A program made the translations under genes and the position numbers. From positions 1 to 64,000 of the forward strand of contig DISZ01000005.1 of assembly GCA_002422085.1 (NCBI GenBank): a stretch of 64,000 bases of DNA, in the 5' to 3' direction. This document shows, in pieces, positions 35,751 through 44,087 of the stretch. Within the stretch, counting starts at the first letter, position 1. Each line of letters begins with the position of its first letter. This DNA comes from Rhodobacteraceae bacterium UBA6197 (lineage in GTDB: Bacteria; Pseudomonadota; Alphaproteobacteria; Rhodobacterales; Rhodobacteraceae). The notes beneath the pieces were generated by a model that worked only from the letters and a program-made list of their open reading frames with translations, was not told where the DNA came from and ran no database searches.

Positions 35751-36186
35751 TCAGCCATTGCACCAAGGCTCGGCGTCAACGCGCGTCAGCCCTTGAAACT
35801 GGTCATCGGTGCTTTTTGATCGGAACGTCCCCGGCGAGGTGCCTGGGGGGCATCGACCGCGCCGTGCGGGCCGCGTTTGCACCCGTCTGCCTTCTGGCAA
35901 AGCGGGATTCTGGTAAAAGCAGGGGCGTGGCGGCCCACGCCCGCCGTTGCCCATGGCCGCGGGCTTTGCGCGTTTTCGCCCTGACCTGGCGGATTTCGGG
36001 CCGTAGAGAACGGTGCGAGCGGGGCCGCGCGTCGGCCAGATCGCCCGTGCTGCCCCGAGTCGTTTTGCCACAAGTGTTAACGCGGCCCTAGTCAAGCAGA
36101 AAAACACATGCTACCTTCACACGAATAACGGGCTGCAAAGGCCTGAAAACAACAAAACAAAAACAATACTAAAGAGCGGCAGGCAT
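35751..36186. other. Intergenic with A-rich leader before the Hint gene
   Basis: 436 bases. The first 300 are GC-rich with no recognised gene. The last 40 (36145-36180) switch to an A-rich, nearly T-free run (AACAACAAAACAAAAACAA) just before the ribosome site of the downstream gene, which would be an unstructured 5' leader. A weak TTGCCA/CTAGTC pair with 17-base spacing lies at 36065-36093. Confidence 0.45.
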
Positions 36187-37254
36187 ATGGGTATGAAAGC
36201 GGGCTATCAGGGCACGTTTGTCATTTCTTGGGCACAAACCGAGGTGGACGGCATCCCGGCCGCATCCGTTGACGCGCTGACCATCGGCGCGCAATGGCGG
36301 TGGCGCGGCGAGGCGGTGCGTGTCGATGGGCCTTCGGAACTTCTGGTGTTGACCGGGGCAGATGGCGAAGCCGACCTGCGCCGACGTGCGGCGCGTTCGG
36401 TCCGGCGCCTGATGGGCGCGGCGCTGAGCGGCCGGGATCTGCCGCCGCTTCCCGAAGACGAAACCAGCCCCGAGCAAGGCTTTACCGTGACCGACGGGCA
36501 CCGCGCCTATGTGGTGACGCTGGTTGAATTGCCCGAACAGGGGGCACGGCTGTTGATGTTTTCCGGGCGGATCCCGCCGGCCAACGCCGATCTGTGGCTG
36601 GTCGACCGCAGGGTCGATCTGCGCCCGGCCCCGGCCGCGCAAGAGGGCGCGGGGGTGATCTGCTTTACCCCAGGCACGCTGATCGACACGCCCGACGGGC
36701 TGCGCCCGGTCGATGCGTTGCGGCCCGGTGACCGGGTCTCGACGCGGGACGACGGCGCGCAGGAAATCATCTGGACCGGGTCGCGCCGGATGACCGGGGC
36801 GCGTCTGCATGCGCTACCGCATCTGCGCCCGGTGCGGATCCGGGCGGGGGCCTTTGGCATCGGCCGGCCCGACGGTGATCTTCTGGTCTCGCCACAGCAC
36901 CGGATGCTGGTTCGGGGCTCTGCCGCGCGGGCCTTGTTCAACGACGCCGAGGTGCTGGTGCGGGCCTGCGATCTGGTCAATGGCGGCTCGGTGCGCGTCG
37001 AACAGGGCTTGCCCGAGGTGACCTATGTGCATCTCTTGCTGGACCGCCATCAGATCCTGTGCGCCGGCGGGATGGAGACGGAAAGCTTCCACCCGGCAGG
37101 CACCGCGATCGAGATGATCGCCGCCGAGCAGCGCGCCGGGTTGCTGGATCTGTTTCCGCGGGTGGCCGAAGACCCGCTGTCCTATGGCGAATTCGCCCGC
37201 CGGGCGCTGCGCAGTTCCGAAGCGGCGATCTTGCGGCACGATCTGGCGGCCTGA
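36187..37254 (+). CDS. Hint-domain protein (Hint_2 family)
   Basis: 355 residues. The N-terminal 150 residues are uncharacterised. A Hint (hedgehog/intein) module starts at about residue 158 with CFTPGTLIDTPDGLRPVDAL, then LRPGDRVSTRDDGAQEIIW, and includes LLVSPQHRMLVRG and YVHLLLDRHQIL, giving the catalytic cysteine and block-B/F histidines. Rhodobacterales carry many such proteins, often secreted by type I systems and with unknown function; autoprocessing is possible but not shown. No N-terminal signal peptide is visible. ATG at 36187; a second ATG at 36193 is nearby. Confidence 0.85.
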   Translation: MGMKAGYQGTFVISWAQTEVDGIPAASVDALTIGAQWRWRGEAVRVDGPSELLVLTGADGEADLRRRAARSVRRLMGAALSGRDLPPLPEDETSPEQGFTVTDGHRAYVVTLVELPEQGARLLMFSGRIPPANADLWLVDRRVDLRPAPAAQEGAGVICFTPGTLIDTPDGLRPVDALRPGDRVSTRDDGAQEIIWTGSRRMTGARLHALPHLRPVRIRAGAFGIGRPDGDLLVSPQHRMLVRGSAARALFNDAEVLVRACDLVNGGSVRVEQGLPEVTYVHLLLDRHQILCAGGMETESFHPAGTAIEMIAAEQRAGLLDLFPRVAEDPLSYGEFARRALRSSEAAILRHDLAA

Positions 37255-37284
37255 GGGCTGTCGCGCGCCGGGTGACGCCGGGGT

Positions 37285-37303
37285 AGGGGGGCGCTGCCCC
37301 CCT
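37285..37303 (+). terminator. Hairpin after Hint gene
   Basis: AGGGGGG (37285-37291) pairs with CCCCCCT (37297-37303) across a 5-base loop. Further on, 37325-37350 reads CCCCGGGATATTTTTTCGAAGATGAAAG, matching the outer part of the inverted repeat after dnaE (GGATATTT and CGAAGATGAAA), so this is another 3'-end repeat copy. Confidence 0.65.
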
Positions 37304-37369
37304 CGGCGCGGTGCGCCTCACCCCCCGGGATATTTTTTCGAAGATGAAAGCCGTTGCGGCCAGAGGGCG

Positions 37370-37398
37370 TTGACACCCCCGAAGGCGCCTCTTATAAG
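37370..37398 (+). promoter_or_regulatory. Promoter of rpsD
   Basis: TTGACA at 37370-37375 and TATAAG at 37393-37398 with a 17-base spacer, a near-consensus housekeeping promoter. The expected transcript start is near 37405, leaving a leader of about 240 bases before the GTG of rpsD. Confidence 0.78.
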
Positions 37399-37404
37399 CC
37401 CGCC

Positions 37405-37644
37405 ATCCCGGTACCGCGAGGTGCCGGGTCATTCATTGGTGTTGGTGGACCCCGCAAGGGGAAGCCTGTCGCCCGAGGCCCGAAGCCGAGGGAAAGGACA
37501 ACGCCCTTCGAGCTTGCAAGGCCGCTCTGGCCGGAGCTTACGAGACGGGATCACGAGGCGGCCGCGCAGGCTGCCCGGACCCCGCAAGTGAGAACCGGAT
37601 TTCGGAAAAGGCCGCGCGAGCGCCACGAAAGAAGGAGATCAGCC
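37405..37644 (+). promoter_or_regulatory. Long structured rpsD leader, candidate autoregulatory RNA
   Basis: No reading frame here resembles a protein. It holds an 8-bp hairpin CCCGGTAC/GTGCCGGG at 37407-37428, a CCCC-GCAA-GGGG tetraloop hairpin at 37450-37461, and a second GGACCCCGCAAG copy at 37577-37588, close to the ribosome site GAAGGAGA at 37631. Ribosomal protein S4 binds its own mRNA leader in other bacteria; a similar role here is inference. Confidence 0.5.
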
Positions 37645-38265
37645 GTGACCAAACGCACGTCTGCCAAGTACAAACTCGACCGCCGCATGGGCGAGAACAT
37701 CTGGGGCCGCGCGAAATCGCCGGTCAACAAACGCGAATACGGCCCCGGCCAGCACGGCCAGCGCCGCAAGAACAAGCTTTCCGACTTTGGCACCCAGCTG
37801 CGCGCCAAGCAAAAGCTCAAGGGTTACTATGGTGACCTGACCGAAAAGCAATTCCGCAAGATCTATGGCGAAGCCGAGCGGGTCAAAGGCGACACCGGCG
37901 AAAACCTGGTGGGTCTGCTGGAGCGCCGTCTGGATGCGGTGATCTACCGCGCGAAATTCGTGCCGACCATCTTTGCCGCGCGTCAGTTCGTGAACCACGG
38001 CCATATCACCGTCAACGGGTCGCGCGTGAACATCGCGTCCTACCGGGTGAAAGAGGGCGATGTGATCGCCATCCGTGACCGCTCGAAGCAACTGGCGATC
38101 GTGCTGGAATCGGTGCAACTGACCGAGCGCGACGTACCCGACTATCTGGAAGTCGATCACTCGAAGATGACCGCGACCTTCGTGCGTCAGCCCTCGCTGG
38201 CCGATGTGCCCTATCCGGTGGTGATGGAACCGAACCTGGTCGTCGAATTCTACGCCAAGAACTGA
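37645..38265 (+). CDS. rpsD: 30S ribosomal protein S4
   Basis: 206 residues, exact family length. The start is a GTG at 37645 preceded by GAAGGAGATC; the product begins TKRTSAKYKLDRRMGENIW. The S4 RNA-binding domain lies near residue 95-160 with GLLERRLDAVIYRAKF and ARQFVNHGHITVNGSRVN. It nucleates 30S assembly by binding 16S rRNA. Stand-alone gene, as usual in this order, with its own promoter, leader and terminator. Confidence 0.96.
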   Translation: MTKRTSAKYKLDRRMGENIWGRAKSPVNKREYGPGQHGQRRKNKLSDFGTQLRAKQKLKGYYGDLTEKQFRKIYGEAERVKGDTGENLVGLLERRLDAVIYRAKFVPTIFAARQFVNHGHITVNGSRVNIASYRVKEGDVIAIRDRSKQLAIVLESVQLTERDVPDYLEVDHSKMTATFVRQPSLADVPYPVVMEPNLVVEFYAKN

Positions 38266-38287
38266 TCCTTTCGGGTTCAGCGATATC

Positions 38288-38321
38288 GGGGGCCGCGCCG
38301 CAGGGTGCGGCCCTTCGTCTT
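38288..38321 (+). terminator. Terminator after rpsD
   Basis: GGGCCGC (38290-38296) pairs with GCGGCCC (38307-38313), 7 bp with a 10-base loop, followed by TTCGTCTT. Lies about 25 bases past the rpsD stop and before hisC. Confidence 0.65.
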
Positions 38322-38398
38322 GCCGGGGCATCGGCAACATCCCGCTGGCATTGGGTCCCTTGCCCCGCTAGAAGATCCCCCAGACGGGGAGTTTTTGC

Positions 38399-39496
38399 AT
38401 GTCAGACTTTATCAAGCCGCAACCGGGCATTCTGGATATCGCGCTTTACGAAGGCGGGGCGGCCCATGTCGCGGGGCAAAGCGATGCGGTAAAGCTGTCA
38501 TCGAATGAAAATCCCTTCGGGCCATCGGACCGCGCCAAAGAGGCCTTCAGCCGCGCGGTCCACAAGCTGCACCGTTACCCCAACACTGACCACACCGCCC
38601 TGCGCGAGGCGATCGGCGAGGTCCACGGGCTGGACCCGGCGCGGATCATCTGCGGCGCGGGAAGCGACGAGATCATCCATTTTCTGTGCCAGGCCTATGC
38701 CGGCCCGCGCGACGAGGTGGTGTTTACCGAACATGGGTTCCTGATGTATCGGATCTCGGCGAGGGCGGCGGGGGCGACGCCGGTTGCGGTGGCGGAACGC
38801 GAACGCACCACCGATGTCGACGCGATCCTTGCTGCCTGCGGCAAGAAGACCAGGCTGGTGTTTCTGGCCAATCCGAACAACCCGACCGGCACGATGATCG
38901 GTCTGGCCGAGGTCGAGCGTCTGGCCAAGGGGCTGCCGAAACAGGCGATCCTCGTGCTGGACGGGGCCTATGCCGAATATGTCGAGGGTTATGACGGTGG
39001 CGCCGAGTTGGCCACCCGCCTGCCCAATGTGTTCATGACGCGAAGCTTTTCCAAGATCTATGGTCTGGGCGGGCTGCGGATCGGCTGGGGCTATGGCCCG
39101 CGCGCGATCATCGACGTGCTGAACCGGATTCGCGGGCCGTTCAACCTGTCAAGCGCGCAACAAGAGGCCGCCGAGGCCGCCATGCGCGATCAGGACCACG
39201 TCATCAGATGCCGCACTGAAAACGCCAGAATGCGCGTATGGTTGGCCGACGCTTTGGCGGAAAAGGGTGTTCCGTCAGATACTTCGACGGCGAACTTCAT
39301 CCTCGCGCGGTTTGCCGATGAGGCCGAGGCCGAGGCCTGCGACAGTTATCTCAAATCCGAGGGGCTGATCGTGCGGCGGGTCTCGGGTTATGGGCTGCCC
39401 CATTGCCTGCGCATCACGGTGGGCGACGAATCCTCGTGCCGGCGGGTGTCGCATGCGATCGGTCAGTTCAAGGCGCGCGACAAGGGGGCGGCATGA
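38399..39496 (+). CDS. hisC: Histidinol-phosphate aminotransferase
   Basis: 365 residues, fold-type I PLP enzyme. KLSSNENPFGPSDRAKEA at residue 31-48 and LANPNNPTGTMIG near 155 are HisC-like; the PLP lysine lies in TRSFSKIYGLGGLRIGWGYG near 215-234. It transaminates imidazole-acetol phosphate to histidinol phosphate and in this group may also act on aromatic keto acids, which fits the overlap with a TyrA-like gene (ATGA at 39493-39496). Confidence 0.9.
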   Translation: MSDFIKPQPGILDIALYEGGAAHVAGQSDAVKLSSNENPFGPSDRAKEAFSRAVHKLHRYPNTDHTALREAIGEVHGLDPARIICGAGSDEIIHFLCQAYAGPRDEVVFTEHGFLMYRISARAAGATPVAVAERERTTDVDAILAACGKKTRLVFLANPNNPTGTMIGLAEVERLAKGLPKQAILVLDGAYAEYVEGYDGGAELATRLPNVFMTRSFSKIYGLGGLRIGWGYGPRAIIDVLNRIRGPFNLSSAQQEAAEAAMRDQDHVIRCRTENARMRVWLADALAEKGVPSDTSTANFILARFADEAEAEACDSYLKSEGLIVRRVSGYGLPHCLRITVGDESSCRRVSHAIGQFKARDKGAA

Positions 39497-40428
39497 GCGC
39501 GCTGCTTTATGACCGCGTGGCGCTGATCGGGCTGGGGCTGATTGCCTCGTCGATGGCCCATGCGATGCGCTGGAAGGGGCTTGCGCGCGAAATCACCGGC
39601 CATGCGCGCAGCCCCGAGACGCGCGCGACCGCGCTTGAGATCGGGCTTTGCGACCGGGTCTTTGCGACCGCCGCCGAGGCCGTCGAGGGCGCCGATCTGG
39701 TGGTGCTTTGTGTGCCCGTCGGGGTGATGGGGGCGATTGCCGCCGAGATCGGGCCGCATCTGGCGCCCGGCGCGACGGTGACCGATGTCGGCTCGGTCAA
39801 GCAGGCGGTGATCGACGCGGTGGCGCCACATATTCCGGCGGGGGTGCATTTCGTGCCCGGCCACCCGCTGGCGGGGACCGAACATTCCGGTCCGCGGGCG
39901 GGTTTTGCGACGCTGTTCCAGAACCGCTGGTGGTTGCTGACGCCCTTGCCGGGGTCCGATCCGGCCGCCACCGCCCGGCTACGCGCGCTCTGCGAAGCGA
40001 TGGGCGCCAATGTCGACGAGATGGACGCGCCGCACCATGACCTCGTGCTGGCCGTTACCAGCCACACGCCGCACCTGATTGCCTATACGATGGTGGGCGT
40101 CGCCGACCATCTGCGCCGGGTGACCGAATCCGAGATCGTCAAGTATTCCGCCGCGGGGTTTCGCGATTTCACCCGAATCGCGGCCTCGGACCCGACGATG
40201 TGGCGTGATGTGTTCCTGACCAACAAGGACGCGACGCTGGATATTCTGGGCCGCTTCACCGAAGAGCTGTTCATGCTGCAACGCGCGATCCGGATGGGCG
40301 ACGGGCAGCAATTGTTCGATTATTTCACCCGCACGCGGGCGATCCGTCGGGGTATCATCGAGGCCGGGCAAGACACCGCAGCCCCCGATTTTGGCCGCGG
40401 TGCGCCGCCCTCGGGCACGCACGAATGA
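39493..40428 (+). CDS. Prephenate/arogenate dehydrogenase family protein
   Basis: 311 residues. Rossmann start VALIGLGLIASSMAHAMRW at residue 8-26; catalytic histidine region PGHPLAGTEHSGP near 118-130 and TSHTPHLIAYTMVGVAD near 188-204, both typical of TyrA proteins. It oxidatively decarboxylates prephenate (or arogenate) on the way to tyrosine. Coupled by ATGA overlaps to hisC before it and to the extensin-like gene after it. Which substrate is used cannot be decided here. Confidence 0.9.
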   Translation: MSALLYDRVALIGLGLIASSMAHAMRWKGLAREITGHARSPETRATALEIGLCDRVFATAAEAVEGADLVVLCVPVGVMGAIAAEIGPHLAPGATVTDVGSVKQAVIDAVAPHIPAGVHFVPGHPLAGTEHSGPRAGFATLFQNRWWLLTPLPGSDPAATARLRALCEAMGANVDEMDAPHHDLVLAVTSHTPHLIAYTMVGVADHLRRVTESEIVKYSAAGFRDFTRIAASDPTMWRDVFLTNKDATLDILGRFTEELFMLQRAIRMGDGQQLFDYFTRTRAIRRGIIEAGQDTAAPDFGRGAPPSGTHE

Positions 40429-41234
40429 TCCTGCGCGCGGCCGTTCTGGCCTGTGCGCTGGCCTGTGCGCTGGCCTTTGGCGCGGCCGCTTGCGCGGATG
40501 CGCCGGCGACCTCGCCCCGACCGCTGCCGCGCGCCGCTGTCCCTGCAACTGCCACCGTCCCTGCCGACCCCATCCTTGCCGACACCGTCCCCGCCGCCAC
40601 CCTGCTGACGCCGGGCCCCAAGGCCACGGTCAGCACCTCGATGCTGCGCCCGCAGCGCAAACCCATGGCCCAGCCGGTCGCGGCCCTGCCCGCCAAACCG
40701 GCCAAACCGGGGGCGCGCGGCGCGGTTTGCGGCGACCCGGCGATCCTTGGCATCGGCCTGCCGCCGATCCCGGCCAAGGCCAGGGGCTGTGGGTTGACCG
40801 ACGGCGTCAAGGTAAGCTCGGTCTCGGGGGTGCCGCTGTCGCAGCCGGTCACGGTCGATTGCGTGACCGCCAAGGCGTTGAAAACATGGGTGGACAAAGG
40901 CATCCGCCCGGCCATCGGCAAGACCGGCGGCGGGCTGGCGCGGCTGGAGATTGCGGCCTCTTATGCCTGCCGCCCGCGCAACAACCAGAACGGCGCGAAA
41001 GTGTCCGAACATGGCCGGGGCCGCGCGATCGATCTTGCCGGGGTGCGGCTGGTCAATGGTCAGGTGATCTCGGTGCTTGCCGGCTGGCGGCAGGCACCCA
41101 AGATCGTCAAGGCGATGCACCGTTCCGCCTGCGGTCCGTTTGGCACCGTGCTGGGGCCGAATTCGGACCGCTTTCACAAGGACCACATCCATGTCGATAC
41201 CGCCCGCTACCGGGGCGGCAACTACTGCAAATAA
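40425..41234 (+). CDS. Extensin-like C-terminal domain (PF06904) protein
   Basis: 269 residues. Cleavable signal region (ILRAAVLACALACALAFGAA) with a possible lipobox ending at Cys23, then a proline/alanine-rich linker of about 70 residues, then the cysteine-containing extensin-like domain from about residue 100: GVPLSQPVTVDCVTAKAL, SEHGRGRAIDLAGVRL and DRFHKDHIHVDTARY. The His/Asp pattern resembles LAS-type metallopeptidases (VanY/DacB-related), so a cell-wall role is plausible. Its 3' end overlaps the convergent DUF2125 gene by 13 bp. Confidence 0.85.
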   Translation: MILRAAVLACALACALAFGAAACADAPATSPRPLPRAAVPATATVPADPILADTVPAATLLTPGPKATVSTSMLRPQRKPMAQPVAALPAKPAKPGARGAVCGDPAILGIGLPPIPAKARGCGLTDGVKVSSVSGVPLSQPVTVDCVTAKALKTWVDKGIRPAIGKTGGGLARLEIAASYACRPRNNQNGAKVSEHGRGRAIDLAGVRLVNGQVISVLAGWRQAPKIVKAMHRSACGPFGTVLGPNSDRFHKDHIHVDTARYRGGNYCK

Positions 41235-42220
41235 GGCGCCGCACCCAGTGGCAGCGGGCCAAGGCTCATCCGGCCCGCGGCAAAGATCAGCGGCAGCTCC
41301 AGCGCCTCGCCGCCCGAGGCCGCCGCCATCTGGCCGGCCATCGCGGTGAGCGTCGGCGCAAGTTTTGGCGCGATCAGCCCCGCCTCGACCGCCAGCGCCA
41401 GCATCTGCCGCCACTCGGTCGCGCGCAGCATGATCCGGCCCTCGGGCTGGCCCGTCGCCGTCACCTCGACCGCCCCCGAGGCCGCCAGCACCATTGCCCC
41501 CCAGCGGATTTCAAAGTCGTGCAGGTCGGCCGCCAGAAGCCGTGGCGGGGTCTGCCCGGCGTGGCGGTCAAAGGCGCGGTCATAGCTGAGCGCGGCATCC
41601 AGATGCAGCCGCTCGGCCCGGGTCGGCGGCACCGCCCCCCCCGACAGCGCCGCCCCGGTCTGCGCCGCCAGCAAAGCCTGCGGCAGGTCCAGATCCAGCA
41701 ATTCGAACCCCAGATCATACTGCCCCGCCGTGGCCCCCGCCCGCAGCGCCGCGCGCAATTCGCGCGCCGCCAGCGCCGCGCCGCCGGGCGCGGCAATCCG
41801 TGGCGCCTTGACCACCAGCGTGACATCGCTGAGCGGCAGATCGGGGCTGGCGCTGACCGCCGCACTGGCCCGCATGTCGGCCACCGTGACGGCGAAATCC
41901 TGCCCGCCCGCGCGCAAGACCTGATCTTGCGGGAACCAGGCGATCACCTTGTTGGGCTGATAGCTCAGCATGAAAAGCTGCATCAGCGGCGCGCGCCATT
42001 CCAGCGTGCCATCGCCCCGCCGCAGCATCGGTTCGGTGAAGGTCAGATCAAAGCGCGCGGGAAAACCCGCAAGGCTGACCGCTTTCGCATTGCCCCAGCC
42101 CTCGGTCTGGGCCTGCGCCACCGCCGCCTCGGCGCCGCGCAAGGCGGCCTTGCTGGCCACCGCCCAATAGCCGCCGTAAAGCGCCATCAGCACCACGACC
42201 ACCCCGATCAGCTTGCGCAT
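41222..42220 (-). CDS. DUF2125 domain-containing protein
   Basis: 332 residues from the ATG at 42220 (AAAGGG five bases upstream; an ATG at 42235 is also possible). One N-terminal membrane helix (KLIGVVVVLMALYGGYWAVA), then a periplasmic AsmA-like beta-rich body with GFPARFDLTFTEPML near residue 52-66, as in alphaproteobacterial DUF2125 proteins. No enzyme motif is visible. Divergent from the ChaC-like gene by 43 bp. Confidence 0.85.
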   Translation of the reverse strand: MRKLIGVVVVLMALYGGYWAVASKAALRGAEAAVAQAQTEGWGNAKAVSLAGFPARFDLTFTEPMLRRGDGTLEWRAPLMQLFMLSYQPNKVIAWFPQDQVLRAGGQDFAVTVADMRASAAVSASPDLPLSDVTLVVKAPRIAAPGGAALAARELRAALRAGATAGQYDLGFELLDLDLPQALLAAQTGAALSGGAVPPTRAERLHLDAALSYDRAFDRHAGQTPPRLLAADLHDFEIRWGAMVLAASGAVEVTATGQPEGRIMLRATEWRQMLALAVEAGLIAPKLAPTLTAMAGQMAAASGGEALELPLIFAAGRMSLGPLPLGAAPYLQ

Positions 42221-42263
42221 GCCAGCCCTTTCCATTTTTCCCGCAGCCTGTTTACCTGCCCTG

Positions 42264-42818
42264 ATGACAGGAAACCAGACCACGCACCGCCCGCTTTGGA
42301 TCTTCGGCTATGGCTCGCTGATCTGGGATCCGGGCTTTCAACCGGCCGAGGTGCAGCCGGCGCGGCTGTCGGGTTGGCACCGGTCATTTTGCATGCGCTC
42401 GATCCATTATCGCGGCACCGCGGTCGCACCGGGGCTGGTGCTGGCGCTGGATGCCGCACCCGAGGCGGCCTGTGCGGGGCTGGCGTTTTGCGCGGCTGCG
42501 GGCACCGAGGCCGAGGTGCTGGCGGGACTTCGCGCGCGTGAGCTGATCTCGTCGGCCTATCTGGAACGGACATTGCCGGTCATGCTGGCCGATGGGCGGC
42601 AGGTCAGCGCCGTGACCTATGTCATCGACCGCGACCACCCCCAGTATCAGGCCGGGCTGACGCTTGAGGATCAGGCGCGGATCATTGCCCTTGCGCACGG
42701 CGAACGCGGCCCGAACGCCGATTATCTGGCCAATACCGCGCGCCATCTGCACGATCTGGGCGTGCCCGATCCCGATCTCGACTGGCTCGATGCGCGGGTT
42801 GCCGCGCTGATGCGATAG
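42264..42818 (+). CDS. ChaC-like gamma-glutamylcyclotransferase
   Basis: 184 residues. The substrate-binding signature FGYGSLIWDPGFQ is at residue 14-26, followed by RSIHYRGTAVAPGLVLALD and the catalytic glutamate in RELISSAYLERTLPV near 98-112. This family breaks glutathione into 5-oxoproline and cysteinylglycine in the cytoplasm. The tail QARIIALAHGERGPNADYL is typical of ChaC proteins. Substrate is assigned from family only. Confidence 0.88.
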   Translation: MTGNQTTHRPLWIFGYGSLIWDPGFQPAEVQPARLSGWHRSFCMRSIHYRGTAVAPGLVLALDAAPEAACAGLAFCAAAGTEAEVLAGLRARELISSAYLERTLPVMLADGRQVSAVTYVIDRDHPQYQAGLTLEDQARIIALAHGERGPNADYLANTARHLHDLGVPDPDLDWLDARVAALMR

Positions 42819-42881
42819 GGCTTGGCAGCGCCCGCACCGCCGCCTATCCTTGGCCAAAGACCAAGGCAGAAGGGGCCGGGA

Positions 42882-44084
42882 ATGAGAGCGCCGGTACGGC
42901 AGGCTGAACCGCAATTTTCTCAGCCGGTGCGTCAGGTTGCGATGATGCTGATCGTCGTCGGGCTGGTGCTGATGGGGGGGTATTTTGCCTATGCGAGGAT
43001 TTCCCCGATCTTTCTGGCCAATATCTGGCTGAACGGGCTGATCCTCGGGGTTTTCGTGCTGGGGATCCTTGGCTGTTTCTGGCAGGTCGTGCAGCTGGTG
43101 CATTCGGTCAACTGGATCGAAAGCTTTGCCGCCGATCGGCCCGGCAGGCCGCAGGCCAAGGCGCCCTTGCTGCTGGCGCCGCTGGCCGCGCTTCTGGGGT
43201 CGCGGGGGGTGCAGCGTGGCATTGCCACCTCGTCGTCGCGCTCGATCCTCGAATCCGTCGCCACCCGCATCGACGAAGCCCGCGACATCACCCGATATCT
43301 GGCCAACCTGCTGATTTTCCTTGGCCTTCTGGGCACGTTCTACGGCCTGGCCACGACCGTTCCGGCGGTGGTCGAAACGATCCGCGCGCTGGCCCCGCAA
43401 GAGGGCGAAAGCTCGATGGCGGTGTTTGACAAGCTGATGAAGGGGCTCGAGGCGCAGCTTGGCGGCATGGGCACGGCGTTCTCCTCGTCGCTGCTGGGCT
43501 TGGCGGGGTCGCTGGTGGTGGGCCTGCTTGAACTGTTCGTCACCCACGGTCAGAACCGCTTTTACCGCGAGCTCGAGGAATGGATTTCCACGATCACCCG
43601 GCTTTCCTTCGCTGGGGGCGAAGCCGAGGGCGAGGGCGGCGATCAGGGCATGATCGCGGCGATGCTTGACCAGATGAACGAACAGATGGAGGCGCTGCAA
43701 GCGGTGCTGGCACAGGCTGATGCGGCGCGCATGGCGGCGGATGCCGGGCGCATGGCGGCGGACGACAGGTTGGCGCGGCTGACCGCCTCGGTCGAAGGGC
43801 TGACCCGGCACCTTGCCGACGAGCCCGACGCGGGCGCGCAGCTCTTGCGTATCGCCGAGGGGCAGGACCGGCTTCTGGCCGCGCTCGAGGCACAGCATAA
43901 CGCCAGCCTTCCCGATGACGCCGAAACCCGGATGCGGCTGCGCTCGATTGATGTGCAGATGTTGCGGCTGCTCGAAGAGGTGGCGGCGGGGCGGCAGGAA
44001 TCGATGGCCGAGTTGCGTGGCGATTTCGCCGGGCTGACCCGCGCAATCTTGTCGCAACGCAGCCATTCGGGACAGGAGGGCTAG
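42882..44084 (+). CDS. MotA/TolQ/ExbB-like proton channel protein
   Basis: 400 residues. Two N-terminal membrane helices (MMLIVVGLVLMGGYFAYA and LNGLILGVFVLGILGCFW), then two more in the central MotA/TolQ/ExbB-type region (LLIFLGLLGTFYGLATTVPA and TAFSSSLLGLAGSLVVGLLE), then a 170-residue cytoplasmic helical tail. The gene sits three bases before a coiled-coil OmpA-domain gene, so the pair resembles a MotAB/ExbBD stator with the partner anchored to peptidoglycan. No flagellar, tol-pal, tonB or defence genes are nearby. Role unknown. Confidence 0.82.
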   Translation: MRAPVRQAEPQFSQPVRQVAMMLIVVGLVLMGGYFAYARISPIFLANIWLNGLILGVFVLGILGCFWQVVQLVHSVNWIESFAADRPGRPQAKAPLLLAPLAALLGSRGVQRGIATSSSRSILESVATRIDEARDITRYLANLLIFLGLLGTFYGLATTVPAVVETIRALAPQEGESSMAVFDKLMKGLEAQLGGMGTAFSSSLLGLAGSLVVGLLELFVTHGQNRFYRELEEWISTITRLSFAGGEAEGEGGDQGMIAAMLDQMNEQMEALQAVLAQADAARMAADAGRMAADDRLARLTASVEGLTRHLADEPDAGAQLLRIAEGQDRLLAALEAQHNASLPDDAETRMRLRSIDVQMLRLLEEVAAGRQESMAELRGDFAGLTRAILSQRSHSGQEG

Positions 44085-44087
44085 GCG

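Noticed and set aside
37405..37644. tRNA or 4.5S RNA gene before rpsD
   Set aside because: Hairpins are present but no tRNA cloverleaf with TTCGAATC-like loop or SRP tetraloop motif could be found.
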